Assembly (NCBI GenBank): GCA_035551355.1
Contig: DASZNF010000139.1
Coordinates: 1 to 64,000 of the forward strand
DNA: 64,000 nt
Origin: DATATV01 sp035551355
Lineage (GTDB): Bacteria; Actinomycetota; Actinomycetes; Mycobacteriales; Pseudonocardiaceae
Direction: 5' to 3'
Shown here: positions 27,395-36,834 of the stretch, piece by piece
How positions within the stretch are numbered: the stretch's first letter is position 1
Layout: every line of letters begins with the position of its first letter
Notes under the pieces: generated by a model
What the model saw: the letters and a program-made list of their open reading frames with translations, nothing else
Told to the model about the DNA's origin: nothing
The model's database searches: none
Program-made: the position numbers and the translations under genes

Positions 27395-27441
27395 TGTCCT
27401 GAGTGGCGTGTCGACTACGGAGCGACACGCCACTCAGGACA
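27395..27441. terminator. Bidirectional terminator between mihF and mce4F (19-bp perfect stem)
   Basis: The stem 27395-27413 (TGTCCTGAGTGGCGTGTCG) pairs perfectly with 27423-27441 around a 9-base loop. It serves mihF on the plus strand. On the minus strand it ends the mce operon, and its outer arm contains the mce4F stop codon at 27434-27436. There is no T tract. Confidence 0.85.
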
Positions 27442-28669
27442 CGCCGAGCAGTCCGGCCAGGGTGGTCGTCGCGTTCCCCACGGAGCCCAGACCACCCGAG
27501 CCGGAGCTGCCGTTACTGCCCGAATCGGACGATCCGGCCGAACCGGTCGTGGCGACCTGGGGCATGCCCTCGTACGGGGCGTTGTTCGAACCGCGCACGT
27601 CGATCCCGCTCGACGCGGGCTCGGCGCAGTAGGCGTTGGTGTTGGCCGGCTGGGACGTGGTGTCGCCGCCCGGCCGCTCCTTGGTGCCCTCGTAGCCCTT
27701 GGTGCACGGCATCGGGTCGAAGAAGTCCAGGACGAACCCGAGGTGGCCGGTGCCGTCCGGGTCCGCGCTGGGCGCCGCGGCGACCGCCACCGGGAACTCC
27801 ACCAGCATCTGGCTGATGTCCTTGGTGCGCGAGGAGGTGATCCGGGCGGTGGTCAGCAGGTTGGCCATGACCACGCCCAGGTCCTGCCCCGAGGTGCGCA
27901 GCACGCTGTCCAGTTGGTTGGCCACGGTCGGCAGCACCCCGATCAGCTGCCGGATGGTCGGATCGGACTGCTGGAGCTGACCGGCCAGTTCGTTGAGGCT
28001 GGTGCTGAACGAGGTGATCTGGCTCGCCTCGGCCTCCTGGGTGTCCAGCACGGTGCGCCCGGCCGAGAGCAGGGTGGTGGTCTGCGGCACGTGCTGACTG
28101 GCCGTCTGGGTGAACTCCGACGCCGAGTCCAGCAGGCTGTGCAGCGCCGGCCCGGTGCCGGAGAACGCGCTGTCCAACTCGTTGACCGTGGTCTGCAGCG
28201 ACCCGGCGGGCACGCTGGTGGCCAGTTGGTCCAGATCGGTCAGCAGGGTCTGCGGGGCGATCGGCAGCGAGGTCCGGCTGACCGGGATGACCGAGCCGTC
28301 GCCGAGCATCGGGCCGTCGTCGTTGGCCGGTTCCAGGTCGATGTACTGCTCCCCCACCGCCGACCGGTCGGCCACCACGGCCCGGGAGCTGGCCGGAATC
28401 TTCGGGCTGGAGGGGTCCATGTCCAGGTCGGCCTCCACGCCGGTGGCCGTGAGGTTCAGCGCGCCGACCCGGCCCACGGTGACACCCCGGTAGGTGACCT
28501 CGGCGTTGGTGAAGATGCCGCCGGAGTCGGCCAGTTCCACCTTCACCACGTAGCCGTGGATGCCCAGCAGGGTGCCCAGGCCGGCGTACTGCGCGCCCGC
28601 GTAGGCGATGCCGGTGATCGCGATCAGCAGGAACACCACCAGCTGTACCCGCATCTTGCCGGTGATCAC
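27434..28669 (-). CDS. mce4F: Mce-family protein F (Mce4F-like)
   Basis: A 411-residue protein, the last of the mce operon. One N-terminal helix (VQLVVFLLIAITGIAYAGAQYA) anchors it, then the MlaD-type beta domain (VVKVELADSGGIFTNAEVTYRGVTVGRVG) and a long alpha-helical part. The C-terminus is Ser/Gly-rich (SSDSGSNGSSGSGGLGS). Mce proteins assemble as a heteromeric tube that carries lipids to the YrbE permeases. The GTG start overlaps the mce4E stop. Its stop codon is part of the terminator stem. Confidence 0.9.
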   Translation of the reverse strand: MITGKMRVQLVVFLLIAITGIAYAGAQYAGLGTLLGIHGYVVKVELADSGGIFTNAEVTYRGVTVGRVGALNLTATGVEADLDMDPSSPKIPASSRAVVADRSAVGEQYIDLEPANDDGPMLGDGSVIPVSRTSLPIAPQTLLTDLDQLATSVPAGSLQTTVNELDSAFSGTGPALHSLLDSASEFTQTASQHVPQTTTLLSAGRTVLDTQEAEASQITSFSTSLNELAGQLQQSDPTIRQLIGVLPTVANQLDSVLRTSGQDLGVVMANLLTTARITSSRTKDISQMLVEFPVAVAAAPSADPDGTGHLGFVLDFFDPMPCTKGYEGTKERPGGDTTSQPANTNAYCAEPASSGIDVRGSNNAPYEGMPQVATTGSAGSSDSGSNGSSGSGGLGSVGNATTTLAGLLGVS

Positions 28670-29841
28670 GAGCCGCCTCCGCCGAGCAACGAGTTGAGCA
28701 ATCCGGTCAGTCCATTCGAACCAGTGCTGCCGGTGCCGGGATTCAACAGGGGCAACGGCAGCGTCGCCCCGGAGGACCCGCCGGAACTGCCGGTGGCGCC
28801 GGTGACCGAGGAGGGCAGCGGGATGAACGGGGTGCTGGCGTTGGCGATGTCGGACAGCACGCTGGACAGGTCCAGGTCCAACTTCACGTCCACGTTCATG
28901 TAGTCGCCGCGCGCGTCGTTGGCCGCGTAGTCGGTGAACGGGTAGGTCACCAGGTCCTGCAACGAGTTGGGCAGGTCGGTGCCGGCCTTGGCCAGGTACT
29001 GCAGGGTGGGCACCAGGTCCTTGAGGTCGGCGACCAGCGAGGCCTGGCTCTTGTCGACCGTGTCCACCGCGACCCCGGACAGCGAGTCCATCGCCTGCAG
29101 CATGTTCACCAGCTCGGCTCGCTGCTGGTTGAGCACGGCCAGGCCGGGCCCGAGGTTGGTGACCGCGTTGCTGATCTGGCTGGTCTGCGCGGCCAGCGTC
29201 GCGGACAGCCGGTTGAGCGAGTCGATGGCCGCGGTGATGTTGTTGCGCTGCCCGTCCAGGTTGTTCACCAGGCCGTCCACATCGGACAGCAGCGAGCGGA
29301 TCTGGGTTTCGTTGCCGGACATCGCGGAGTTCAGTTCCCGCACGATGTTCTGGATCTGCCCGATGTCGCCTCCGTTGAGCAGCAACGAAAGCGCGCCGAG
29401 CACCTCCTCGATCTCCGGGCTGCGATTGGTGCGGCTCTCCGGGATCACCGCGCCGGTGGCCAATGTCCCGGCCGGCTTGTCCGGCGCGACGAGTTCCACG
29501 TACTTCTCGCCGAGCAGACTGGACTGGGACAGGTTGGCGTCGGCGTTGGCCGGCAGGCGCACGTCGCCGTTGACCGACATGTGCACCTCGGCCGTCTTGT
29601 TGTCCGCGGCCAGGTCGATGCTGTCCACCCGGCCGACGGCCACGTCGTTGACCTTCACGCTGGCCTGCGGCACCAGGTCGAGCACATCGGCGAAGTCGGC
29701 GGTCACCGTGTACGGGTGGCTGCCCAGGTCCGCGCCGCCGGGCAGTGGCGCGCCGTACAGACCGGAGAAACCGCCGCTGCCGCAGGAGGTCAGCAACAGC
29801 AGCGCGGCCAGGCCGCCCGCGGAAAGCGTGAGCCGCTTCAT
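28666..29841 (-). CDS. mce4E: Mce-family lipoprotein E (Mce4E/LprN-like)
   Basis: A 391-residue lipoprotein. The signal peptide ends in the lipobox LLTSC with the lipidated cysteine at residue 20. The MlaD domain follows (YTVTADFADVLDLVPQASVKVNDVAVGRVDSIDL), then helical segments such as VRELNSAMSGNETQIRSLLSDVDGLV. Position five with a lipobox is the rule for MceE. The C-terminus is Gly/Ser-rich. The ATG overlaps the mce4D stop (ATGA). Confidence 0.92.
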   Translation of the reverse strand: MKRLTLSAGGLAALLLLTSCGSGGFSGLYGAPLPGGADLGSHPYTVTADFADVLDLVPQASVKVNDVAVGRVDSIDLAADNKTAEVHMSVNGDVRLPANADANLSQSSLLGEKYVELVAPDKPAGTLATGAVIPESRTNRSPEIEEVLGALSLLLNGGDIGQIQNIVRELNSAMSGNETQIRSLLSDVDGLVNNLDGQRNNITAAIDSLNRLSATLAAQTSQISNAVTNLGPGLAVLNQQRAELVNMLQAMDSLSGVAVDTVDKSQASLVADLKDLVPTLQYLAKAGTDLPNSLQDLVTYPFTDYAANDARGDYMNVDVKLDLDLSSVLSDIANASTPFIPLPSSVTGATGSSGGSSGATLPLPLLNPGTGSTGSNGLTGLLNSLLGGGGS

Positions 29842-31031
29842 TTGTTGGTCGCCTCTCCCGAGGTGAGGGTGCCCGCGATCGGCAGTGGCAGCGGTGGAAT
29901 CTTGCCCTCCTGCAACGCTTCCAGGGTCTGGGCCACCGACGGCAGTTTCAGCGTGCCGTCCAGCACCGGCGCGAGTTTGCCGCACGCCTGGTTCAGGAAC
30001 TGGGGCGTGCCCTGCGGGGTGCCGGCCTGGAGCAGCCGGCAGACCATCTCGATCGGCGGGAAGCTCAGCTCGTTGATGTCGCCGCGCACATCGAACGCGC
30101 CGGCCGCCGCGTCGTAGGTGTTGAGGTAGCCGGACAGGCCCAGCGGCGCCACATCGAGCACCTCGGCCAGCGAGGAACGCTGGTCCACCAGCGCCTGGGT
30201 GATGCCGGTGAGGTTGTGCACGGTGGATTCCAGCGCGCCGGAGTTGTCCTGGATGAAGCCCTGCACCTGGGTCAGCGCGCTGGTCAGCATGGTCAGCGCC
30301 GTGGCCAGGTCCTGCCGGTCGTCGGCCAGGTAACCGCTGACGTCGGCCAGTTTGTCGTCGAAGCCGCGCATCTGGCTGTCGCTGTCGGCCAGCGCCGAGG
30401 TGAACTTCTGCAGTCCGTCCACGGTGGCGAACAGGTCGCCCCGGGAGTTGGACAGGGTGGACGCGGCCGAGGACAGCTTGGTCAGCGTGTCGGCCATCTG
30501 CTGGCCGTTGCCGTTCAGGTTGGCCGCGGTGGTGTTGAGCAGATCCGACAGCGCGCCGTTCTTGTTGGCCCCGTTGGGTCCCAGCGACGTGGCCAGCTTG
30601 TCCAGGCTGGAGTACAGGTCGTCCAGTTCCACCGGGGTGGCGGTGCGGGTGTGCGGGATGACCGCGCCGCTGCCCATCACCGGGCCGTCGTCGTAGGCCG
30701 GGGTGAGCTGCACGTACCGGTCGGACACCAGGCTGGGCGCGACGATCACCGCCTGCGCGTTGGCCGGGATGTCGATGCCGCCGTCCACGGTCATGTCCAC
30801 CCGGACCAGCGCGCCCTGCGGCTGCACATCGTCGATCTCGCCGACCTGCATGCCCAGCACGCGCACCGCGGAGCCCGAGTACACGCCGACGGTCTTGTCG
30901 AAATACGCGGTGATCCTGGTGCCGCCCTGGTCGCGCAGGATCCACCACAGGCCGGCGGCCAGCAGCAACGCCAGCACACAGACGAAGGCCAGGATCTGGG
31001 CCAGCGACCGGCCGGCACGGGTCGTGGTCAT
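29838..31031 (-). CDS. mce4D: Mce-family protein D (Mce4D-like)
   Basis: A 397-residue protein with an N-terminal helix (LAQILAFVCVLALLLAAGLWWIL), an MlaD domain (ITAYFDKTVGVYSGSAVRVLGMQVGEIDDV) and a long helical region ending in a Pro-rich tail (GKIPPLPLPIAG). ATG at 31031 has GGGAG 8 bases upstream; a GTG at 31040 is also possible. It overlaps or abuts the mce4C stop (31033). Confidence 0.9.
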   Translation of the reverse strand: MTTTRAGRSLAQILAFVCVLALLLAAGLWWILRDQGGTRITAYFDKTVGVYSGSAVRVLGMQVGEIDDVQPQGALVRVDMTVDGGIDIPANAQAVIVAPSLVSDRYVQLTPAYDDGPVMGSGAVIPHTRTATPVELDDLYSSLDKLATSLGPNGANKNGALSDLLNTTAANLNGNGQQMADTLTKLSSAASTLSNSRGDLFATVDGLQKFTSALADSDSQMRGFDDKLADVSGYLADDRQDLATALTMLTSALTQVQGFIQDNSGALESTVHNLTGITQALVDQRSSLAEVLDVAPLGLSGYLNTYDAAAGAFDVRGDINELSFPPIEMVCRLLQAGTPQGTPQFLNQACGKLAPVLDGTLKLPSVAQTLEALQEGKIPPLPLPIAGTLTSGEATNK

Positions 31032-31032
31032 C

Positions 31033-32061
31033 TCATCCACTCCCGTCCAGGTTGGCGGGCGTCAGCGGGGGCTGACAGCCCTGTGTGTTGATCTTGAGGG
31101 TGCCGATCAGGATCTCCGGTGGGAACAGCCCGCAGAAGTAGCCGTCGAACCAGCGGCCGTTGCCCACCGTGTTGGTGAACAGCCGGGCGAACGGGGCCAG
31201 TTCATTCAGGCCCTTCTCCAGGTTGGCCTGGTTGTTCTCCAGGATCCCGGTGACCGCGTTGAGGTCGTTGAGCGCCGGGGTGAGTTTGCTCTGGTTGTCG
31301 GTGACCAGCCCGGACAGCTGCGCGGCCAGGTTCTGGGTGCCGGTGAGCAGCCCGGACACCGCGTCCCGGCGGTCCTGCAATTCGGTGAGCAGCAGGTTGC
31401 CGTCGGAGAGCAGTTGCTGGAACTGCTGGTCCCGCGCGGCCAGCGTGCCGCTGACCTGGCTGGTGTTGGACAGCAGCTGGGACAGCTGGGCGTCCCGGGA
31501 GGAAATGGTGGTGGACAGCTGTTCCAGCCCGCCCAGCGCGTCCTTCAACGGGCCCGGGGTGTTCTTCAGGGTGTTGGTGATGACCTCGAAGCTCTGCGCC
31601 AGCTGCTGGGTGTTGATGTTGTCCACCGTGTCGGACAGCTGGTTGACCGCGTCGGTGATGTCGAACGGGGACAGCGTGCGGCTCTTCGGGATCGCCTGGT
31701 TCGGGTCCTGCTGGGCGGTGCCCTCCGGATCCAGCGCCAGGTACTTCTCGCCCAGCAGCGTCTTGATCTGGATGGACGCGGTGGACTGGTTGCCGACCCA
31801 GGTGTCCTTCACCTCGAAGTCGACCCGGATCTGGTTCTTCACAAGGGAAACGTCGGTGACCTTGCCGACCTTGACCCCGGCCACCCGGACCTCGTTGCCG
31901 TTGACCAGGCCGGCCGATTCGGAGAAGTACGCGGTGTAAGTGGTGCCGCCGCCGATGATCGGCAGGTCGTCGGAGTAGAAGGCGGTGAGCACGGCCAGCG
32001 CCAGCACCACGAGGAAGACCGCGCCGACGGACGCCTGTTCCCGCTCCCGCAACGGTTTCAT
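31033..32061 (-). CDS. mce4C: Mce-family protein C (Mce4C-like)
   Basis: A 342-residue protein: N-terminal helix (SVGAVFLVVLALAVLTAFY), MlaD domain (YTAYFSESAGLVNGNEVRVAGVKVGKVTDVSL) and helical repeats (ISSRDAQLSQLLSNTSQVSGTLAARDQQFQQLL). ATG at 32061 overlaps the mce4B stop as ATGA, which favours it over the GTG nine bases earlier. It ends with FDGYFCGLFPPEILIGTLKIN, a conserved Mce segment. Confidence 0.92.
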   Translation of the reverse strand: MKPLREREQASVGAVFLVVLALAVLTAFYSDDLPIIGGGTTYTAYFSESAGLVNGNEVRVAGVKVGKVTDVSLVKNQIRVDFEVKDTWVGNQSTASIQIKTLLGEKYLALDPEGTAQQDPNQAIPKSRTLSPFDITDAVNQLSDTVDNINTQQLAQSFEVITNTLKNTPGPLKDALGGLEQLSTTISSRDAQLSQLLSNTSQVSGTLAARDQQFQQLLSDGNLLLTELQDRRDAVSGLLTGTQNLAAQLSGLVTDNQSKLTPALNDLNAVTGILENNQANLEKGLNELAPFARLFTNTVGNGRWFDGYFCGLFPPEILIGTLKINTQGCQPPLTPANLDGSG

Positions 32062-33098
32062 GGTCCACACCTCGCCGCTCGCTGGGTGCCCGGTATCGGA
32101 ATGATCGGCAGATTGATGTCCAGCGCGGATATTCCGATGGTGCCGGTGAGGCTGCAGTTGAAGTAGTTGAACCAGCTGCCGTAGCTGACCGCCGGGGTGA
32201 GCTTGGCCAGCTTGGTCGGCAGGAAGGACACGAAGTGCTGCACCAGATCCGAGCTGTCGGACAGGGTCTTGGACAGCGTGCCCAGGTTCGCGATGTCGGT
32301 CTGCAGTGGCGCGCGGGCGTTGGACAGCAGACCGGCGGTTGCGGTGGTCAGATTGCCCAGCGCGCTGATCGCGTCGCCGATCGGCTGGCGTTCCGCGGCC
32401 AGCCCGGACACCAGTTGCTGCAACTGGTTGATCAGGTCGGAGAACTGGCCGCTGTGCGCGTTGACCGTGCCCAGCACCGAGTTGAGGTTGTCGATGGTCT
32501 GCCCGATCACCTGGTCGCGGTTGGCGATGGTGGAGGTCAGCGACGCGGTGTGCGACAACAGGTCGTCCACGGTGCCGCCCTCGCCCTGCAGCACCTGGAT
32601 GATCTCGTAGGCCAACGTGTTGACGTCATTGGGATTGAGCGCCTGGAACAACGGTTTGAACCCGTTGAACAGCACGGTGAGATTCAGCGCGGGCGCGGTG
32701 CGGGCCAACGGAATGGTGGCGCCGGGGGCGAGGGTGGCGTTGGGATCGCCGACATCGGTGCCCAGCGCGATGTAGCGCTGGCCGACCAGGTTGCGGTACT
32801 TCACCGTGGCGGTCACCGCGGCCGGCAGTTTGCGGCCGGCGTCGATCTCGAAGCCGATCCGGGCGTACTTGTGGTCCACCACCCCGATCGAGGTGACCGA
32901 GCCGACCTTCACCCCGGAGATCCGCACGTCGTCCCCGGTGTTCAGGCCGGTCACATCGGTGAACTCCGCCGAGTAGCCGGTCGTCGGGCCGAGCTGGAGG
33001 TTGGCGATGGTCAGCCCGAGCACGCCGGTGAGGAACACGGTGATCACCGTGAACAGGCTGATCTTGACCAGCGGGCCGACCAGGCTGCGGCCGTTCAT
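32058..33098 (-). CDS. mce4B: Mce-family protein B (Mce4B-like)
   Basis: A 346-residue protein with an N-terminal helix (VKISLFTVITVFLTGVLGLTI), MlaD domain (YSAEFTDVTGLNTGDDVRISGVKVGSVTSIGV) and helical region with ANRDQVIGQTIDNLNSVLGTVNAHSGQFSDLI. The motif YRNLVGQRYIAL is conserved in Mce proteins. The ATG overlaps the mce4A stop by 4 bases. Confidence 0.92.
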   Translation of the reverse strand: MNGRSLVGPLVKISLFTVITVFLTGVLGLTIANLQLGPTTGYSAEFTDVTGLNTGDDVRISGVKVGSVTSIGVVDHKYARIGFEIDAGRKLPAAVTATVKYRNLVGQRYIALGTDVGDPNATLAPGATIPLARTAPALNLTVLFNGFKPLFQALNPNDVNTLAYEIIQVLQGEGGTVDDLLSHTASLTSTIANRDQVIGQTIDNLNSVLGTVNAHSGQFSDLINQLQQLVSGLAAERQPIGDAISALGNLTTATAGLLSNARAPLQTDIANLGTLSKTLSDSSDLVQHFVSFLPTKLAKLTPAVSYGSWFNYFNCSLTGTIGISALDINLPIIPIPGTQRAARCGP

Positions 33099-34453
33099 TT
33101 CAGGGTCACCTCCGTTCCCCGGAACAGCGGACCGACCAGGATGCTGGCCCAGTCCGGCACGTCACTGGGGGCCAAGCCCAGCCCGGGCGCGAGCAGGGTG
33201 GAGATCAGCTGCTGCTCGGCCGGCGAGTTGGCCACCTGCGGGGTGCTGCTCGCCGCGGACGTGCCGGTCGAGTCGGCCGAGGACGTGCTGGTGGCGCCGG
33301 AGAGCAGGTCCTGGAGGTTGCCGTCCCAGGTGCCGTTCTCCGGTGGCGGGTGGGTCGAGCCGTCGTTGATCGCGCCGCCCGGCGGGTACTCCGGCGAGCG
33401 CGCGGGCGGCACATCCTGGTGGTAGCACATGGGTCCGCGGTCGTCGTTGTACTCGGGGGTGTCCTGGCCGGCGATGTACTTGCCGCGGCTGGAGGCGATC
33501 ACGATGGTCACCTTCATCGCGTCCGGGTGCGAGGTGCCCTTGCCGAAGGCCAGGTCGGTGGCCGGGATCTGGTGCACGATCTGTTGCAGCAGGCACGGGT
33601 ATTCCGGGGCGTAGCGGGCCAGCACGTTCAGCGTCGGGGTGCTGGTGCCGGCCAGGTCGATGATGTTGTTCTCGTTGACCTGCATGAAGTTCTGCAGATC
33701 GATACTGGACGTGGTGACCGCGCCGTAGAGGTTCTGCAGCGAGCCCTGTTCGTCCACAATGGTCTTGCTGGTGGTGGTCAGTTCGTTGAGGGCGTTGAGC
33801 AGTTGCGGCGCGGCCTTGTCGTAGGTGTCGGCGACCGAGGTGATGGCCCTGATGTCGGCGTCCAGGTTGGGCAGCGAGGGGTCGATCTGCTTGAGGTAGT
33901 TCTCCAGTGACACCATGGTCTGGCCCAGTTTCGGGCCTTCCCCGGACAGCGCCGAGGACACCGCGTTGAGCGTGTCGGCCAGTTTCTGCGGCTGCACCGC
34001 CTGCAGCAGCGGCATCACGTCGCCGAGCACCTTCTCCACCTCGATGGCGGTGCTGCTGCGGTCCTGGCTGATGGTGTCGCCGGGTTTGAGGCGGGCGCCA
34101 GCCGGGGCGGCCGGGATCTGCAGCGCCACATAGCGTTCGCCGAACAGCGTCTTGGGCAGCAGCTGCGCGGTCACGTTGGCCGGGATCAGGGACAGTTTGT
34201 CCGGCTGCATGGCCAGTTTCAGCACCGCGCCGTCGCCGGCCGAGCTGATCTCGCGCACCTCGCCGACCAGCACGCCACGCACCTTCACATCCGCGCCGGC
34301 AGCCAGCTGGCTGCCGGTGTGGTCCACGTCCAGGGTCACCCAGGACACCGGGGTGAACACCTTGCGGTAGGCGGCCACGGTGAAGGTCACGAACAGCGCG
34401 ACGACCACGACCATGACCAGGCCGTAGAGGTTGTACTTGAGTTTCTCGTTCAT
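33095..34453 (-). CDS. mce4A: Mce-family protein A (Mce4A-like)
   Basis: A 452-residue protein: N-terminal helix (LYGLVMVVVVALFVTFTVAAY), MlaD domain (WVTLDVDHTGSQLAAGADVKVRGVLVGEVREI), LPKTLFGERYVAL and long helices. A large C-terminal extension of about 100 residues is Pro/Ser/Thr-rich (PPARSPEYPPGG, SGATSTSSADSTGTSAASS) and may reach into the cell wall. The ATG at 34453 overlaps the yrbE4B stop (ATGA). In-frame codons upstream to 34762 are only a shadow of yrbE4B. Confidence 0.92.
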   Translation of the reverse strand: MNEKLKYNLYGLVMVVVVALFVTFTVAAYRKVFTPVSWVTLDVDHTGSQLAAGADVKVRGVLVGEVREISSAGDGAVLKLAMQPDKLSLIPANVTAQLLPKTLFGERYVALQIPAAPAGARLKPGDTISQDRSSTAIEVEKVLGDVMPLLQAVQPQKLADTLNAVSSALSGEGPKLGQTMVSLENYLKQIDPSLPNLDADIRAITSVADTYDKAAPQLLNALNELTTTSKTIVDEQGSLQNLYGAVTTSSIDLQNFMQVNENNIIDLAGTSTPTLNVLARYAPEYPCLLQQIVHQIPATDLAFGKGTSHPDAMKVTIVIASSRGKYIAGQDTPEYNDDRGPMCYHQDVPPARSPEYPPGGAINDGSTHPPPENGTWDGNLQDLLSGATSTSSADSTGTSAASSTPQVANSPAEQQLISTLLAPGLGLAPSDVPDWASILVGPLFRGTEVTLK

Positions 34454-35244
34454 CCGGCCAGCCTCACCGTGGTGGTGGACCCCCAGATGGCCAGCGACAG
34501 GAAGAAGTCCAGCAAGGTCTGGATCACGATGGCCGCGCGCACCGCGCGACCGACCGCGACGCCGACCCCGGCCGGGCCGCCGCTGGCCTGATAGCCGTAG
34601 TAGCAGTGCACCAGGATGATCACCACACTGAACACGATGACCTTCAGGAACGACCAGAGCACGTCCACCGGTGGCAGGAACAGGTGGAAGTAGTGATCGT
34701 AGGTGCCCGCGGACTGGCCGTAGAAGAACACCGTGACCTCGCGCGAGGCCAGGTAGGAGCACAGCAGTCCGACGATGTAGAGCGGGATGACCGCGGTGAC
34801 CCCGGCCAGCACCCGGGTGGTGACCAGGTAGGGCAGGCTGGGGATGGCCATGACCTCCAGCGCGTCGATCTCCTCGGAGATGCGCATCGCGCCCAGCTGC
34901 GCGGTGAACCCGCAGCCGACGGTGGCCGACAACGCCAGCCCGGCCGAGAGCGGGGCCACCTCGCGGGTGTTGAAGTAGGCCGAGATGAACCCGGTCAGCG
35001 CCGAGGTGCCCAGCTGGTTGAGCGAGGCGTAACCCTGCAGGCCGACGATGGTGCCGGTGAAGAAGGTCATGCCGATCATCACGCCGAGCGTGCCGCCGAT
35101 GACCGCCAGCGCACCGGAGCCGAAGCTCACCTCGGTCAGCAGCCGCAGCGTTTCCCGCCCGTAGCGGCGGACGGTCCGCGGGGCCCAGGCGATGGCGCGG
35201 ACGTAGAACGACATCTGCCGCCCGAGCAGTTCCAGGGTGGACAT
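34450..35244 (-). CDS. yrbE4B: YrbE-type ABC permease B of the Mce importer
   Basis: A 264-residue integral membrane permease of the MlaE family with 5-6 helices. LGVMIGMTFFTGTIVGLQGYASLNQLGTSALTGFISAYF and SEEIDALEVMAIPSLPYLVTTRVLA, including the conserved EEIDAL coupling region for the Mkl ATPase, are visible. It forms a heterodimer with YrbE4A. It follows YrbE4A by one base. The ATPase (mceG) is encoded elsewhere, as usual. Confidence 0.95.
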   Translation of the reverse strand: MSTLELLGRQMSFYVRAIAWAPRTVRRYGRETLRLLTEVSFGSGALAVIGGTLGVMIGMTFFTGTIVGLQGYASLNQLGTSALTGFISAYFNTREVAPLSAGLALSATVGCGFTAQLGAMRISEEIDALEVMAIPSLPYLVTTRVLAGVTAVIPLYIVGLLCSYLASREVTVFFYGQSAGTYDHYFHLFLPPVDVLWSFLKVIVFSVVIILVHCYYGYQASGGPAGVGVAVGRAVRAAIVIQTLLDFFLSLAIWGSTTTVRLAG

Positions 35245-35245
35245 C

Positions 35246-36040
35246 TCACATCCCCTTCGCAGGCACGAGTTGCAGGTAGACCGCGGTCAGCACCACGTTC
35301 ACCAGGAACAGCAACAGAAAGGTGATGACGACGGCCTGGTTGACCGCGTCGCCGACGCCCTTGGGTCCGGGCGGCGGATTCAGGCCGCGGTAGGCGGCCA
35401 CGACTCCGGCGAGGAAGCCGTAGATGATCGCCTTGATCTCGCTGACCCACAGGTCGGGCAGCTGGGCCAGGGCGTTGAAACTGGACAGGTACGCGCCGGG
35501 CGTGCCGCCCTGCATGATCACGTTGAAGAAGTAGCCGCCGAGCACGCCGACCACCGACACCAGGCCGTTGAGCAGCATCGAGACCAGCATCGCGGCCAGC
35601 ACGCGGGGCACGATCAGCCGGTGGATGGGCGAGATGCCCAGCACTTCCATGGCGTCGATCTCTTCTCGGATGGTGCGCGCGCCGATGTCCGCGCACACCG
35701 CGCTGCCGCCCGCCCCGGCCACCAGCAGCGCGGTGACCAGCGGGCTGGCCTGCTGGATGATGGCCAGCGCGCCGGCCGCGCCGGTGAACGACTGCGCGCC
35801 GATCTGCTCGGTCAACGAGCCCAGTTGCAGCGAGATGACCGCGCCGAACGGAATGGCCACGAACGCGGTCGGCAGGATCGTCACGCTGGCGAAGAACCAG
35901 GACTGCTGCACGAACTCACGGAACTGGAAGGGACGGCGCGGCACATAGCGCACCACCTCCCAACCGAGCGTGGCCATTCGTCCGACCTGGCGCAATGCCG
36001 CCACACCCGGATAGTCACGGGTACCGCTCCATTGCGCCAA
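35246..36040 (-). CDS. yrbE4A: YrbE-type ABC permease A of the Mce importer
   Basis: A 264-residue MlaE-family permease: VTILPTAFVAIPFGAVISLQLGSL, SPLVTALLVAGAGGSAVCADIGARTIREEIDAMEVLGISPI and PRVLAAMLVSMLLNGLVSVVGVLGGYFF. The EEIDAM motif is the predicted ATPase contact. It starts 23 bases after the SDR gene, so the importer is in one operon with sterol oxidation enzymes, which together with hsd4A and fadE26-27 identifies it as the Mce4 (cholesterol) type. Confidence 0.94.
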   Translation of the reverse strand: MAQWSGTRDYPGVAALRQVGRMATLGWEVVRYVPRRPFQFREFVQQSWFFASVTILPTAFVAIPFGAVISLQLGSLTEQIGAQSFTGAAGALAIIQQASPLVTALLVAGAGGSAVCADIGARTIREEIDAMEVLGISPIHRLIVPRVLAAMLVSMLLNGLVSVVGVLGGYFFNVIMQGGTPGAYLSSFNALAQLPDLWVSEIKAIIYGFLAGVVAAYRGLNPPPGPKGVGDAVNQAVVITFLLLFLVNVVLTAVYLQLVPAKGM

Positions 36041-36063
36041 ACCCGTGCTCCCTTCTCTTTCGT

Positions 36064-36834
36064 CTACATGGTGACCAACGAGTGAGTCGCCGTCGCGCCA
36101 CCATCCGCGACGAATTCGCCTCCTGTGCAGTACGAACTCTCGTCACTGCCCAGGAAAACCACCAGGTTGGCGATCTCCTCGGGCTTGCCGACCCGCCGTA
36201 ACGCGACCTTCCGGCCGGCCGGGGTCAGGTCGACCGAGGCGGCCTGGTCGCCGAAAACGCCCCTGACCATATCCGTGTCGATCATTCCGGGGTGCACCGA
36301 GTTCGCCCGGATGCCGAACTCGCCCAGTTCCATGGCGGCCACCTTGGTCATGCCGCGGATGGCGAACTTGCTCGCCGAATACGCGCACAGATAAGGCATT
36401 CCGCCCAGGCCCTCCACCGAGGACACGTTGATGATGGACCCGGTGCCCGCTTCCTTCATCGCCGGGATCACCGAGCGCATGCCCAGGAAACACCCGAACT
36501 GGTTGACCCGGACCACTCGTTCGTAGTCGGCCAGCGAGGTGTCGGTGATCGCCGAGAAGCGCAGGATGCCCGCGTTGTTGACCAGCACGGTCGGCAGCCC
36601 GAACGTCTCGGTGACCGCGGTCATCGCCGCCGCCCAGTCGTCCTCGGAGGTCACGTCCAGGTGCTGGTAGCGCGCGTTGGGGCCGAGTTCCTCGGCCAGC
36701 GCCTTACCGTGGTCGTCGGCCACGTCGGCCAGCAGCACCTTGGCGCCCTCGTCGACGAACCGCCGCACGGCGGCGGCGCCCTGGCCGCCGGCCGCGCCGG
36801 TGATCAGCGCGATCTTGTCCGTGAGCCGGCCCAT
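36064..36834 (-). CDS. Short-chain dehydrogenase/reductase (FabG3/hydroxysteroid dehydrogenase-like)
   Basis: A 256-residue classical SDR. NAD(P)-binding GAAGGQGAAAVRRF at about residue 13, NNAGI, catalytic Ser in NVSSVEGLGG and the YSASK pair at about 150-154 are intact. It resembles the 3-alpha/20-beta-hydroxysteroid dehydrogenase group (FabG3, Rv2002). ATG at 36834 shares a base with the ALDH stop (TGATG), favouring it over the GTG at 36837. Its position between the ALDH and yrbE4A predicts a sterol substrate. Confidence 0.88.
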   Translation of the reverse strand: MGRLTDKIALITGAAGGQGAAAVRRFVDEGAKVLLADVADDHGKALAEELGPNARYQHLDVTSEDDWAAAMTAVTETFGLPTVLVNNAGILRFSAITDTSLADYERVVRVNQFGCFLGMRSVIPAMKEAGTGSIINVSSVEGLGGMPYLCAYSASKFAIRGMTKVAAMELGEFGIRANSVHPGMIDTDMVRGVFGDQAASVDLTPAGRKVALRRVGKPEEIANLVVFLGSDESSYCTGGEFVADGGATATHSLVTM

